A stretch of DNA of 64,000 nucleotides, from assembly GCA_038210495.1 (NCBI GenBank), contig JBBQWR010000002.1, positions 120,793 to 184,792 on the forward strand. The letters run 5' to 3'. A model generated the notes under the pieces. It was not told where the DNA came from, made no database searches, and saw only the letters and a list, made by a program, of their open reading frames with translations. Source of the DNA: JBBQWR01 sp038210495. GTDB lineage: Bacteria; Planctomycetota; Planctomycetia; Pirellulales; DATAWG01. This document shows positions 1-9,486 of the stretch, one piece after another; within the stretch, counting starts at the first letter, position 1, and each line of letters begins with the position of its first letter. Position numbers and translations under genes: made by a program.

Positions 1-2673
1 GTTCCGGTGCGGGAAGAGGGCTTACGGATCAAATCCGATAGTGGTTACCGCGAGGTCGCCCTCGAAGTGATTCCGCTCAAGGGGATTAAGGACGGTGGGT
101 TCCTGATTCTGTTCGAGGAACCCGGAACGGCCCGCCTGGCATCGCTCCCGGCGCCCGAACCGCTCGCTACCGACGATGACAACGCCCGGCTGCAACAGGA
201 TCTGGTTGCCACCCGTGAGTATCTGCAAGCGGTGATCGAGGAGCAGGAGGCTGCCAACGAGGAACTCCAATCTGCGAATGAGGAGGTCCAGTCGGCGAAT
301 GAGGAATTGCAAAGCACGAATGAAGAGCTTGAGACCTCCAAGGAAGAAATCCAGTCGAGCAATGAGGAACTGGCCACCGTCAATGACGAACTGGACAACC
401 GGAACGCCGAACTGCATCGGGTCAACAACGACCTCGTAAACGTCCTCAGCAGCGCTCAGATGCCGATGATCATCCTCGGGCCAGACTTCCGCATCCGGCG
501 GTTCACGCCGATGGCGGAGAAACTGCTCAACCTGATCCCAAACGACATCGGCAGACCGATCGGCGATATCAAGCTCCACCTCGACGACGTCCCGGACTTG
601 GAACCACTGCTCGCGGACGTGGTCGAAACGGTCAGCGCTCGGGAGTGCGAAGTACGCGACAAGCACGGCCGATGGTATTCGCTGCGTCTGCGGCCGTACC
701 GGACTCTGGACAACAAGATCGACGGCGTGGTCCTGTTGCTGGTCGACGTGGACGCAATGAAGCGAGCCGAAGAGGTGACGGCCCAGCTGGGAGCCGTCGT
801 CATCTCTTCAAAGAGCGCCATCATCAGCGAGGATCTGGACAACGTCATCACCAGTTGGAACAAGGCCGCGGAACAGCTCTTTGGGTACACTGCGGGAGAG
901 GCCCTTGGAAAACCGGTAGCCATGCTGATGCCCGCAGACCGCATCAATGAGGGTGCAGGAATTCTGGATGGCATTCGGCGCGGCGAAACGATAGAGCATT
1001 ACGAAACCGTGCGCCGCCACAAGGACGGCAGTCTCGCGGAGATCTCGCTGACTGTCTCGCCGATCAAGGACGCCGCCGGACACGTCATCGGAGCGACGCA
1101 AATCGCTCACGACATTCGCGAGATCAAGCGCACGCGAGAGTCGCTGCGGGCGAGCGAAGACCGCTATCGCACCTTGTTCGACCTGGGTCCGGTGGCGATT
1201 TATTCTTGTGACGCTTCGGGTGTAATTCAGAATTTCAACCGCCGCGCTGCGGAATTGTGGGGCCGCGCCCCGGCAGCGGGAGACACCGACGAACGGTTCT
1301 GCGGCTCGTTCAAAATGCTCCGTCCGGATGGCAGTTCCATGCCGCACGATCAGTGTCCCATGTCTGAGGTGTTGCGCGGCGAAATACCCGAGGTGCTTGA
1401 TGGCGAAGTGCTCATCGATCGGCCCGATGGCTCGCTAATCACCGTCATCGTCAATATTCGTCCGCTGAAGAACGAACGAGGAGAAATTACGGGAGCGATC
1501 AACTGCTTTTACGACGTTACGGATCGTAAGCTGCAAGAGAATGAAGTGCGGCGCTACGCCGCGGATCTGTTCGAGACGAACCGCCGCAAGACCGAGTTCC
1601 TGGCGATGCTGGCGCATGAACTCCGTAACCCCCTTGCGCCGATCCGCAACGCTGTGCAAGTTCTGCGGTTCCCCGGCGTCACGGGCGAGACCGTCGCTTC
1701 TGCATCCGAGATGATGGAACGCCAGGTCGGCCAGATGGTACGGCTGGTGGACGACCTGCTCGACGTGAGCCGCATCAGTCGGGGCAAGATCGAACTTCGA
1801 AAAGGCCCTATGGAATTGGGATCGGTCGTTTACCAAGCCGTAGAAGCGAGTCGCCCATTGTGCGAAAGCATGGACCATGAATTGATTGTCACCCTTCCTC
1901 CCACGCCAATCTACCTGAACGCCGACCCGATGCGCGTGGCTCAGGTCATTGGCAATTTGCTAAACAATGCCTGCAAGTTCACCGACCGGGCCGGTCGTAT
2001 TTCGCTTATCGTCGAGCGTGAAGCCGACCAGGCCAAGATCCGAGTCTGTGACACAGGCGTCGGCATCGCCCTCGACAAGATTCCTCGCATCTTCGATATG
2101 TTCATGCAGGTCGACACTTCACTGGAACGTGCTGTTAGCGGGTTGGGCATCGGCCTCACGGTAGTGAAAAACTTGGTGGAGATGCACGACGGCACAGTGG
2201 AAGCCCACAGTGAGGGCCTGGGTCAGGGGTGTGAGTTCGTGGTACGGCTGCCGTTATTGGTTAAGATGGCCGAACCGCCGCCAGTACAGGCGGTCAATGA
2301 ACCAACGCCCGCGACCGCCCGGCGCATCCTCGTGGTCGATGACAACCGGGACTCGGCGACGTGGATGGCAATGCTGTTGAAGCTGGCCGGCAACGAGACA
2401 CACACTGTCTACGACGGCCCTGAGGCTGTGGAAGCGGCCGCGACGTTTAAACCCGAAGTCGTGTTGCTCGATATCGGCCTACCAAAGTTGAACGGATACG
2501 AAGTTGCCCGGAAAATTCGGGAACAGCCTTGGGGCCAGGCCATGGTACTCATAGCGCTCACCGGCTGGGGCCAGGAGGAAGATCGTCAAAAGACCAAAGA
2601 GGCCGGGTTCAATACGCAATTGGTCAAACCGGTGAAACATTCCATTCTCATCAAGTTGTTGGCTGAGTTGTAG
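1..2673 (+). CDS. CheB/CheR-linked PAS hybrid histidine kinase, 5' partial
   Basis: Two-component sensor with a built-in receiver; the reading frame is open at the left edge, so the N-terminus is missing. Order (residues counted from position 7): a long Asn/Glu-rich heptad coiled coil (about 65-140) of repeated NEEL-type units, a PAS region of the CheB/CheR-fusion type, two further PAS domains (about 265-510), HisKA with phospho-acceptor His537 (motif AHELRNPL), a HATPase (G boxes DTGVGIA and GLGIGL), and a C-terminal receiver with phospho-acceptor Asp822 (LLDIGLPKLNG). The missing part would be expected to hold CheB methylesterase and CheR methyltransferase domains, because this coiled-coil/PAS block usually follows them. 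No transmembrane segment is seen, so it is probably cytoplasmic. Family confident; the missing domains are inference. Confidence 0.9.
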   Translation, partial: VPVREEGLRIKSDSGYREVALEVIPLKGIKDGGFLILFEEPGTARLASLPAPEPLATDDDNARLQQDLVATREYLQAVIEEQEAANEELQSANEEVQSANEELQSTNEELETSKEEIQSSNEELATVNDELDNRNAELHRVNNDLVNVLSSAQMPMIILGPDFRIRRFTPMAEKLLNLIPNDIGRPIGDIKLHLDDVPDLEPLLADVVETVSARECEVRDKHGRWYSLRLRPYRTLDNKIDGVVLLLVDVDAMKRAEEVTAQLGAVVISSKSAIISEDLDNVITSWNKAAEQLFGYTAGEALGKPVAMLMPADRINEGAGILDGIRRGETIEHYETVRRHKDGSLAEISLTVSPIKDAAGHVIGATQIAHDIREIKRTRESLRASEDRYRTLFDLGPVAIYSCDASGVIQNFNRRAAELWGRAPAAGDTDERFCGSFKMLRPDGSSMPHDQCPMSEVLRGEIPEVLDGEVLIDRPDGSLITVIVNIRPLKNERGEITGAINCFYDVTDRKLQENEVRRYAADLFETNRRKTEFLAMLAHELRNPLAPIRNAVQVLRFPGVTGETVASASEMMERQVGQMVRLVDDLLDVSRISRGKIELRKGPMELGSVVYQAVEASRPLCESMDHELIVTLPPTPIYLNADPMRVAQVIGNLLNNACKFTDRAGRISLIVEREADQAKIRVCDTGVGIALDKIPRIFDMFMQVDTSLERAVSGLGIGLTVVKNLVEMHDGTVEAHSEGLGQGCEFVVRLPLLVKMAEPPPVQAVNEPTPATARRILVVDDNRDSATWMAMLLKLAGNETHTVYDGPEAVEAAATFKPEVVLLDIGLPKLNGYEVARKIREQPWGQAMVLIALTGWGQEEDRQKTKEAGFNTQLVKPVKHSILIKLLAEL

Positions 2674-3023
2674 CCAACGACGAAGGTTAGCTCCCCGTTC
2701 CCAAACCTAGCATGACGACAACGACAAGGAGTTCAACCGCCACGCAGACGCTCCCCTTTGTCGTGCGGGTACTAAACCGCACCGCTCCGGCTCGCTAGCG
2801 CTCGCCTCCGCTGCGCATGCCATTTCCGTTTGGACTTAATACCTAACAAGACTGGGGCATTTCTCATGGCGCAAAACAGGAGACATTTCTAAAAGTTGAC
2901 GACAATAATCAGAATACCGAATTAAGGCGATTGCTCGACCATTGCCACAGTTACGCGACCCCGCTTTTTCCGATAAGATAGGGGAAAGCGTTTCTACATC
3001 GGGTATTCATGCGGAGGCCCAGT
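2674..3023. other. Intergenic region, no gene seen
   Basis: No convincing reading frame. A GC-rich direct/inverted patch near 2785-2815 (repeats of gctcgc and cgctcc) could be a dispersed repeat remnant. It should contain the promoter of the PQQ gene, but no clear sigma-70 boxes were picked out. Confidence 0.4.
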
Positions 3024-4664
3024 ATGGCGCCGGACAGAGCAACGGCCGCAGAGCCGTTTTTTGAGCCGCCGCCGCCCCGCGAACGACGCACCACGCCGCC
3101 GCTGTGGTTTTGGCTGTTGGTCATCGTGGTGGGCGTGCTCAATGTGGGCGCCCAGTGGCCCGATTTGCTCGACCATGCGTTTGCCAAGATCGTCCTGGCG
3201 GCTTCCGTCTTTATCGTGTTGATGGCGCTGCTGATATGGTTGGCCTTCGGCAGCGACTATTCGCTCGCGCTGCGGATTGCGCCGCTGGTGGTTGTGCTGG
3301 GAGTCATGGCCCTGGCGGCGGCGACGATGCGGATCGAACGGGTGGCGGGAGAACTCGGGCCGGAGTTCAGATGGCGGTGGGCCAAGCATCCGGATCAGTT
3401 GCTGCCCGCCGTTAACGCCTCGTCGCTCGCTTCCGTGCCGCTCGATCAAACGACGGAGCACGACTTTCCGCAATTTCTTGGGCCCCATCGCTCGGCCGCC
3501 GTCGACGATGTCCGCCTCGGCCGCGATTGGAAAACGCCGCCTCGCAAATTGTGGTCGGCGCCGATCGGCGCGGGTCACTCCGGCTTTGCGATCGTCAATG
3601 GCTACGGCGTCACGATGGAGCAGCGCGACATCGATGAACTGATCACCTGCTACGACATCGTGACCGGCGACCTTAAATGGTCGCACGCCACGAACAATCG
3701 CCATAGCTCGATCCTCGGCGGCACGGGGCCTCGCAGCACGCCCACGATCGACGAGGGCAAGGTTTACGCCCTGGGCGCGACGGGCATTTTGAACTGCCTG
3801 GACGGACGGAACGGAAAACAGCTGTGGTCCAAGGATTTGATGAAGGAATGCGGCACCAATGCTGAGGAAGAATCCAACGCGGTCTATTGGGGTCGCGCCG
3901 GATCGCCGCTCGTGGTCGACGATCTGGTGATCGTGCCAGGAGGTGGGCCGGCGAACGGACCGTGGATTTCGCTGCTCGCTTACGACAAAACGACCGGCAA
4001 ACTGATGTGGCAGGCCGGCAGTCATCAGATCAGCTACAGCTCGCCGGCGCTCGCCGTGTTGGGAACCGTCCGGCAAGTGTTGATCGTCAATCAGGACAAT
4101 ATTTCCGCTCACGATCCTCGCACGGGTGAAATTCTTTGGGAGCGCGCGTGGCCCGGCAGCAGCACGAGCTCGGCTAATTCTTCGCAAGTCGTTTCGGTCG
4201 GCGGCGATCGATGTTTCGTGTCGAAAGGCTACACCGGCGGCAGCTCGCTGTTCGCAGTGAAGCGCGACGAGAAGGGAAATTGGTCGACGGAAACGCTTTG
4301 GCATAATTCCCGACTACTGCTCACCAAGTTCACCAACGTCGTGATCCGCAGCGGATTCGTCTACGGCTTGTCCGATGGGATTTTAGAGTGCGTCGAGTTG
4401 GAGACCGGCAAACGACGCTGGAAAGAGGGCCGCTATGGTCACGGCCAAATCTTGCGGGTGGGCGACTTGCTGCTTGTATCGACGGAACTGGGGGAAATCG
4501 TGCTGTTAGAACTGAGCTCCGACGGACGACGAGAACTCGGCCAGTTTCAAGCGCTCGAAGGCCAAACCTGGAACAACCCGAGCCTCTTTGGCCGATACTT
4601 ACTGGTCCGCAATTCCGATGAAGCGGCTTGCTACGAATTGCCGCTCGAGCGGCCAGGCAAATAA
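3024..4664 (+). CDS. Membrane-anchored PQQ-like beta-propeller protein
   Basis: BamB/PQQ-repeat family protein, expanded in planctomycetes. The N-terminus has a proline-rich cytoplasmic stretch, then three hydrophobic segments (about residues 27-110). The rest is a propeller with repeated Trp/Gly motifs such as GKQLWSKDL, TGKLMWQAGS, TGEILWERAW and TGKRRWKEG, one per blade. An upstream in-frame ATG exists at 3009, but the ATG at 3024 is preceded by GGAGG seven bases away, so the later start is chosen. No haem motif or PQQ-dehydrogenase active-site residues are obvious, so a structural or scaffold role is more likely than dehydrogenase activity. Substrate unknown. Confidence 0.82.
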   Translation: MAPDRATAAEPFFEPPPPRERRTTPPLWFWLLVIVVGVLNVGAQWPDLLDHAFAKIVLAASVFIVLMALLIWLAFGSDYSLALRIAPLVVVLGVMALAAATMRIERVAGELGPEFRWRWAKHPDQLLPAVNASSLASVPLDQTTEHDFPQFLGPHRSAAVDDVRLGRDWKTPPRKLWSAPIGAGHSGFAIVNGYGVTMEQRDIDELITCYDIVTGDLKWSHATNNRHSSILGGTGPRSTPTIDEGKVYALGATGILNCLDGRNGKQLWSKDLMKECGTNAEEESNAVYWGRAGSPLVVDDLVIVPGGGPANGPWISLLAYDKTTGKLMWQAGSHQISYSSPALAVLGTVRQVLIVNQDNISAHDPRTGEILWERAWPGSSTSSANSSQVVSVGGDRCFVSKGYTGGSSLFAVKRDEKGNWSTETLWHNSRLLLTKFTNVVIRSGFVYGLSDGILECVELETGKRRWKEGRYGHGQILRVGDLLLVSTELGEIVLLELSSDGRRELGQFQALEGQTWNNPSLFGRYLLVRNSDEAACYELPLERPGK

Positions 4665-4709
4665 AGACGCCCGTACTACGCCGGTACTTGAACTATTGAG
4701 GGACTTCGC

Positions 4710-5579
4710 GTGCAAGTAGCCAAATTTCGGCAGCCCGATGGTCGAGACGCCGTGGCCGTCGTGCGTGGCGATACGCTGATCCCCTTGGTGGCCAAAGGCG
4801 TCGCTCCGATAACGCTCACGGAGATTCTCGAAAGCGACGACCCCGAGCAGCGCGTCTCCGTGCTGCTGGACGCGAACGTGCAGCCGCTGAAATTGGCGGA
4901 TGCCGCGCTATTGCCGCCGATCGATCGCCATGAAATTTGGGCGGCCGGCGTGACCTACAAACGAAGCAAGACCGCGCGGATGGAGGAATCCGAATCGGCG
5001 GCGACGCTTTACGATCGGGTCTACGCGGCCGAGCGTCCCGAGCTATTCTTCAAGGCGACGCCCCATCGCGTCTCGGGTCCGAGCCAACCGGTGCGAATTC
5101 GCGCCGATTCTCATTGGAATGTTCCCGAGCCGGAACTGGCGCTCGTCCTGAATTCACGGCTGCGCTTGGTCGGCTTCACGATCGGAAACGACATGAGCAG
5201 TCGCGACATCGAGGGCGAGAACCCGCTCTATCTGCCGCAAGCCAAAGTGTACGACGCCTGCTGCGGGCTGGGCCCGTGGATCACGCTGGGCAGCAGCTTG
5301 CCTCCACCCGATCGGGTCGGAATCCGAATGGCGGTGCTGCGCGGAACTCAAACGGTTTTCGAGGGAGCGACGAACGTCGGGCAGATGGCCAGGACGTTCG
5401 ATGAACTCATCGGCTGGCTCGGCCGCGACAATTCATTCCCCACTGGCGTCGTACTGCTCACCGGGACGGGGGTCGTCCCCGACGCCCCATTCACGCTGGC
5501 CGCCGGCGACATCGTCCGCATCTCGATCGACGGCCTCGGCACGCTAGAAAACCCCGTCGTAGGCGAGCGGGGGGCGTGA
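4710..5579 (+). CDS. Fumarylacetoacetate hydrolase family protein
   Basis: FAH-fold enzyme acting on 2-keto acids. The GTG start follows GAGGGA by about six bases. Landmarks are the metal-site region PEPELALVL, the motif GNDMSSRDIEGENPLY, and the C-terminal LLTGTGVVPDAPF loop. The SRDIEGENPLYLPQAKVYD stretch resembles the 2-keto-3-deoxy-arabinonate/xylonate dehydratase branch rather than true fumarylacetoacetase, which suggests sugar-acid catabolism; that assignment is inference. The last codons and the stop lie inside a dispersed repeat (5562-5596), so the natural C-terminus may have been rewritten by repeat insertion. Confidence 0.85.
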   Translation: MQVAKFRQPDGRDAVAVVRGDTLIPLVAKGVAPITLTEILESDDPEQRVSVLLDANVQPLKLADAALLPPIDRHEIWAAGVTYKRSKTARMEESESAATLYDRVYAAERPELFFKATPHRVSGPSQPVRIRADSHWNVPEPELALVLNSRLRLVGFTIGNDMSSRDIEGENPLYLPQAKVYDACCGLGPWITLGSSLPPPDRVGIRMAVLRGTQTVFEGATNVGQMARTFDELIGWLGRDNSFPTGVVLLTGTGVVPDAPFTLAAGDIVRISIDGLGTLENPVVGERGA

Positions 5580-5596
5580 GCCCCCTGTCCCCGACG
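5562..5596 (+). repeat. Dispersed repeat, copy 1 of 4
   Basis: About 35 bp with core GCGTGAGCCCCCTGTCC and left end GGCGAGCGGGG. Closely related copies lie at 15105-15140 (same orientation), 15268-15296 and 21212-21243 (opposite). This copy supplies the stop codon of the FAH-family gene. Confidence 0.7.
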
Positions 5597-5639
5597 TCAC
5601 CCCAAAATTCGACTGGATTTAGCTCAAAGCGCCTCAACC

Positions 5640-6740
5640 ATGCATGCCTTTCGCCGCCAATCCAACGTTCCGATGATCGTGCTCATCCTACTGGGCGCCC
5701 CCCTCCCGCTCGCCGCGCCCGCGCAAACCGTCGACCCTCAGTCGGCCGACTCTGCAACTCTTCATCGCTTCGAGTTCAGCGAGAAGCACATGGCGGTGGA
5801 TTTCGGCATCGTCCTCTACGCCGCGGACGAAGCGCAGGCCAAGACGGCTGCCACGGCCGCCTATGCGCGAATCAAGCAAATCGACGAATGCATGAGCGAT
5901 TACAGTCCAACGAGCGAGTTGAGCCGGCTGAGCAACACGGCGCCGACGCCCCGCGGAGTACCGCTCGGCGACGATCTGTTCCGCGTCCTGACGAAGTCGC
6001 GGGAAATCTCCGAATTGACCGGCGGGTCTTTCGATTGCACCGTCGGCTCGGTTATCAAGATCTGGCGCCGCGCTCGCCGCACGGGTGAAATGCCGTCGGC
6101 CGAGGCGATCGCGGCCGGCCTCAAATCGTCCGGCTATAAATCACTGGAGATCGACTCGCGGCGCCATACCGCGCGACTGCTGAAGAGTGGCATGCGGCTC
6201 GACCTCGGCGCGATCGCAAAGGGTTATGCGTCTGACGCGGGACTTGCCGAGATGAAGAAGCTAGGTATCGCGCGGGCTCTCGTCAACGGCAGCGGCGACA
6301 TCGCGGCTGGCGATCCGCCACCCGGGAAAAAAGGTTGGCGGATCGGCGTGGCGCCACTCGATCTCGACGGGCCACCGAGCCGGCACGTGCTGATCGCCAA
6401 CGCGGGTATTTCCACCTCGGGCGACTCCGTGCAGCATGTTAAGATCGGTGGCAAGCAATTCTCGCACGTCATCGACCCGACCACCGGCATCGCTCTGACC
6501 GATCATTGCTCAGTGACAATCATCGCCCGCGATTGTACGACCTCCGACAGCTTGGGAACGGGCATCAGCGTGATGGGTCCGAAAGCAGGGCTAGCTCTCG
6601 TTGAGAAACTTCCCGATGTAGCGGCGTTCATCGTGCGCAAGCCGGCTGACAAAGCCGAGACGCACGAATCCACGCGCTTTCGATTATTCGTGGACGCGAA
6701 CGAGACGAAGTCCCAGGAAAACGACAATCGACAGGAATAA
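5640..6740 (+). CDS. apbE: FAD:protein FMN transferase (ApbE family)
   Basis: Transfers FMN from FAD to Thr/Ser of flavoproteins such as Rnf/Nqr subunits, on the outer face of the membrane. It has an N-terminal signal peptide (hydrophobic stretch MIVLILLGAPLPLAAPAQ). Diagnostic ApbE motifs are all present in order: MSDYSPTSELSRLS, GAIAKGYASD, VNGSGDIAAG, GISTSGDS, HVIDPTTG and the Mg-site SDSLGTGISVMG. The length (366 residues) is normal. No RnfC/NqrC partner is visible nearby, so the client flavoprotein is unknown. The start follows directly from the repeat-bearing spacer; RBS weak. Confidence 0.93.
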   Translation: MHAFRRQSNVPMIVLILLGAPLPLAAPAQTVDPQSADSATLHRFEFSEKHMAVDFGIVLYAADEAQAKTAATAAYARIKQIDECMSDYSPTSELSRLSNTAPTPRGVPLGDDLFRVLTKSREISELTGGSFDCTVGSVIKIWRRARRTGEMPSAEAIAAGLKSSGYKSLEIDSRRHTARLLKSGMRLDLGAIAKGYASDAGLAEMKKLGIARALVNGSGDIAAGDPPPGKKGWRIGVAPLDLDGPPSRHVLIANAGISTSGDSVQHVKIGGKQFSHVIDPTTGIALTDHCSVTIIARDCTTSDSLGTGISVMGPKAGLALVEKLPDVAAFIVRKPADKAETHESTRFRLFVDANETKSQENDNRQE

Positions 6741-6953
6741 CTGGATTACCAGGATTTTGAACTGCGGCAAAGCCCCTTAAACATGAATCCTGTTAATCCT
6801 GTCTAAATTTCCCCCTTTCGGGCTTTGGACAGCGGTCCGCGCAACTCGGCACAACCCGCATTCAGTTCACCGTTGACTTGCGGCGATAAATATAGGTATT
6901 GTCCGCACAGGGGTTTGCCAGGACGGCGCTGAGCATTTTACGGAGGAATTGCC

Positions 6954-7556
6954 ATGCGATTGAATATGCGATGGTTGATTGCATCGCTGCTGGCGACGAT
7001 CGTCGCAGCCGGGACGTTTGGCTTCAATTCCATCGCTCATGCTGGCGGCGGAGTTCGGGTGGGCGTCGGGATCGGGATTGGCGTGCCGGCCTATCATCCT
7101 TACCCGTATTACGCGCCGTATCCCTATGCCTATGGGCCCCGCTACTACGATCCGTATTACGGAGGGTATGCCGCGCCGCCGCCAGTGTATTACGTGAGCC
7201 CACCGCCGACTGTGTATTACGCTCAGCCAGCCCCGGGCTATGCGGCGCCTCCCGCGCAGTATTATTATCCGCCGCAAACCGCCGCGCCCAACGGAACAGC
7301 GCCTACCTACAGTGCCCAGCCCAATCAGATTCAGCCCGGCACTCCGCAACCGAGTCTAGCTCCGACCTACCAAGCGCCGGCCTATTCGAACGTTCCTGGC
7401 CCCGCTAGGTCCGTTGCCCCGGCTTCGGGGCAAACTCCACAACTCGCTCCGGCCAACGCTCCCGGCACGTTCAGCGGTCCGCCGCCGGAGCCGACTCCGG
7501 ATGTGGCGCCTGCGGGCGGATCGGCCGCCCCCTTGCGATTGCCGGTTCCAAATTAA
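6954..7556 (+). CDS. Secreted Pro/Tyr-rich protein of unknown function
   Basis: 200 residues. A clear signal peptide (MRWLIASLLATIVAAGTF, cleavage after the Ala region near residue 28) is followed by a Gly/Val stretch and then tyrosine/proline repeats of the type YAPYPYAYGP, PPPVYYVSPPP and YYYPPQ. The C-terminal half is Pro/Ala/Thr-rich and probably disordered. The start is set by a good RBS (ACGGAGGA, seven bases before ATG). Such low-complexity exported proteins are common in planctomycetes and may be cell-surface or matrix components. No enzymatic motif. Confidence 0.75.
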   Translation: MRLNMRWLIASLLATIVAAGTFGFNSIAHAGGGVRVGVGIGIGVPAYHPYPYYAPYPYAYGPRYYDPYYGGYAAPPPVYYVSPPPTVYYAQPAPGYAAPPAQYYYPPQTAAPNGTAPTYSAQPNQIQPGTPQPSLAPTYQAPAYSNVPGPARSVAPASGQTPQLAPANAPGTFSGPPPEPTPDVAPAGGSAAPLRLPVPN

Positions 7557-7703
7557 GCATCGGTGCGGAAAGCAATGCAGCTGCGCACGAAGTGCGGATG
7601 AGCGGATGAGCGGATGAAGTGTCGCCGCTCAATCTAATGGGCACGCTTTCCCTCATCGCTTACTGCCGTGCGCGGCTCCTGACGCGCGATTGCTGCTAGG
7701 CGA

Positions 7704-8529
7704 TTAAAGCGGCGCGGGGATATCGCGGCGCGAGAAGATCACCGCCGCCAGCAGGTAGCACAGCACTCCAGCGGCGATCAGCGGTAGGTCGTATTTGATC
7801 GCCAGTGTCAGTGTTTGCCCGTGCGATTCGACGAATTTTTCCGGCTCGTAAGCGGACAGGAACGAGCCGTAGAGCAACCACTCATAGCTGTCCGAAATCC
7901 GGCCTGCCACCTTCAAGATGAGCGACACGATATAAAACGTCGCCATCAGCCCAATCGTGCGGGCGCGATATCGATCCGCCGACGACAAAAGCGTTGCGGC
8001 CGCGCCCAGGAAGAATGCATAGGCGAATAGATTAATCGCCGATCCGGCATACGGCCAGGCGGAGATATCGCGCATCTTGGGCACGATCCGAAGACCGGCC
8101 CAGGTACCGAGACCGGCCGAGACGGCCATGACCGCGGCGCCGAGCGTCGTCATCAAGCCGCTGATCGCCAGCACGGCCATTCGCGTGACGGGCTTGCGCC
8201 AGCACAAGCTCGAGCGTGCCGCGGTCCAGCGGACCGCTCACCGCGTCGGACCCGCGCGCGATGGCCCAATAGGCCGTGCCGAAAACCACGATCGGATGAT
8301 CGAATCCAAACGCCACGCGCCCGGCGTAGGTGGTCATCGTTTCGGCGGAGACCGGCAACAGACGTCGCCAGGTTTCGGGCATCGATTGCAAGAAGATTTG
8401 CACATAGTGCAGATCGACTTGGCTCGTGAGCCAGACAAACATGATCTGAAACGCAAACATCAGCAGGGCAAACGCGGGCAAGATCAGCCGCACTTCGCCC
8501 AGCGCTTTTTTCCAAAGTGCACGGTTCAT
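7704..8529 (-). pseudogene. ABC transporter permease, disrupted by a one-base frameshift
   Basis: ABC-2-type permease partner of the adjacent ATPase. It starts with MNRALWKKALGEVR, and its start codon overlaps the ATPase stop (TGATG). Reading runs through about 110 residues to GTLELVLAQ; then the frame must shift for the rest (PVTRMAVLAISGL to the final IFSRRDIPAPL, with four more hydrophobic helices). Removing one T of the pair at 8194-8195 joins the halves as LAQ-PVTRM. It is either an inactivating mutation or a sequencing error. As read, translation yields a truncated permease, so the exporter would be non-functional. Confidence 0.8.
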
Positions 8530-9416
8530 CAGTTCGCCGGGGGATGATAGCGATCGTAAATGGCCTGCAATCCAAACGGCTCGATCTGCACCTCGGCCAG
8601 CGGCAGCGTCGCCAACCAGCCTAACAGGGGAGACAACTCGCCGGGAGTTTCGATCGTGAGTCGGTTGTCCGCGTCTCGCTCGATTTTCACCTGACGCGAA
8701 AGGTCGTCCGCCGGCGGTCGCATGGGGCCTGTGAGTATCGCGCGAATCCGGTGCTGCCTCCGCAATTCGCCGAGCGTCTGCTCGCAGGCCACTTGGCCAC
8801 ATCGCAACAGGGCCACGCGATCGCACGTTTGCTCGACCTCCGAGAGTACATGCGAAGAGAAGATGACCGTCCGTCCGGCATCCCGGGCCTCGCGCGTTAT
8901 CGCCAGCACTTCGCCCCGAATCGTGGGATCGAGATTGGCCGTCGGCTCGTCGAGGATGACCAGCGGCGTGTCGGCCGCGAACACGCCGCACAGCGCCAAT
9001 TTCTGTTTCATGCCGGTCGACAACTGCGACACGCGACGAGAAACGTCGAGGTCCAGTCGCTCGGCCAGCGCCAGCGATCGAGCTGTCATCGAGTCTTGAC
9101 GCCTCGCCTCGGCAAAGAAGCGGAGCACGTCGCGACCTCGCATCTCGGGAAAGAGCCGCGTCTCCGCCGGCAAATAGGTGATGCGGCGATGAACTTCCGT
9201 GGATCGACGATAGCAATCGATCCCTTCGACGGCAGCCGACCCTTTCGACGGACGGAGATAGCCCAAGACGAGTCGTAACAGCGTCGTCTTGCCAGAGCCG
9301 TTGGGGCCCAGCAAGCCGAATACTTCGCCAGCGGCCACTTGGAGATTGCAATCCTCCAGGGCCGCGAAGGCGCCATAGCGTTTACTCAGCGAATGGGTAA
9401 TCAATACTGGAGACAT
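8529..9416 (-). CDS. ABC transporter ATP-binding protein
   Basis: 295 residues. Complete nucleotide-binding domain: Walker A GPNGSGKTT, signature LSTGMKQKL, Walker B LVILDEP, and H-loop SSHVLSE. The C-terminal extension of about 85 residues is typical of ABC-2 exporter ATPases (NatA/CcmA-like). It is translationally coupled to the permease (TGATG overlap). The transported substrate is not evident. The permease partner carries a frameshift, so this ATPase may be orphaned. Confidence 0.9.
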   Translation of the reverse strand: MSPVLITHSLSKRYGAFAALEDCNLQVAAGEVFGLLGPNGSGKTTLLRLVLGYLRPSKGSAAVEGIDCYRRSTEVHRRITYLPAETRLFPEMRGRDVLRFFAEARRQDSMTARSLALAERLDLDVSRRVSQLSTGMKQKLALCGVFAADTPLVILDEPTANLDPTIRGEVLAITREARDAGRTVIFSSHVLSEVEQTCDRVALLRCGQVACEQTLGELRRQHRIRAILTGPMRPPADDLSRQVKIERDADNRLTIETPGELSPLLGWLATLPLAEVQIEPFGLQAIYDRYHPPAN

Positions 9417-9486
9417 GACGCCAGTATTTTAGCCGCCATCGGCGACGGGGTATCCCCCGGCCGCCAAATTGCCGCGGATCGGGCGA

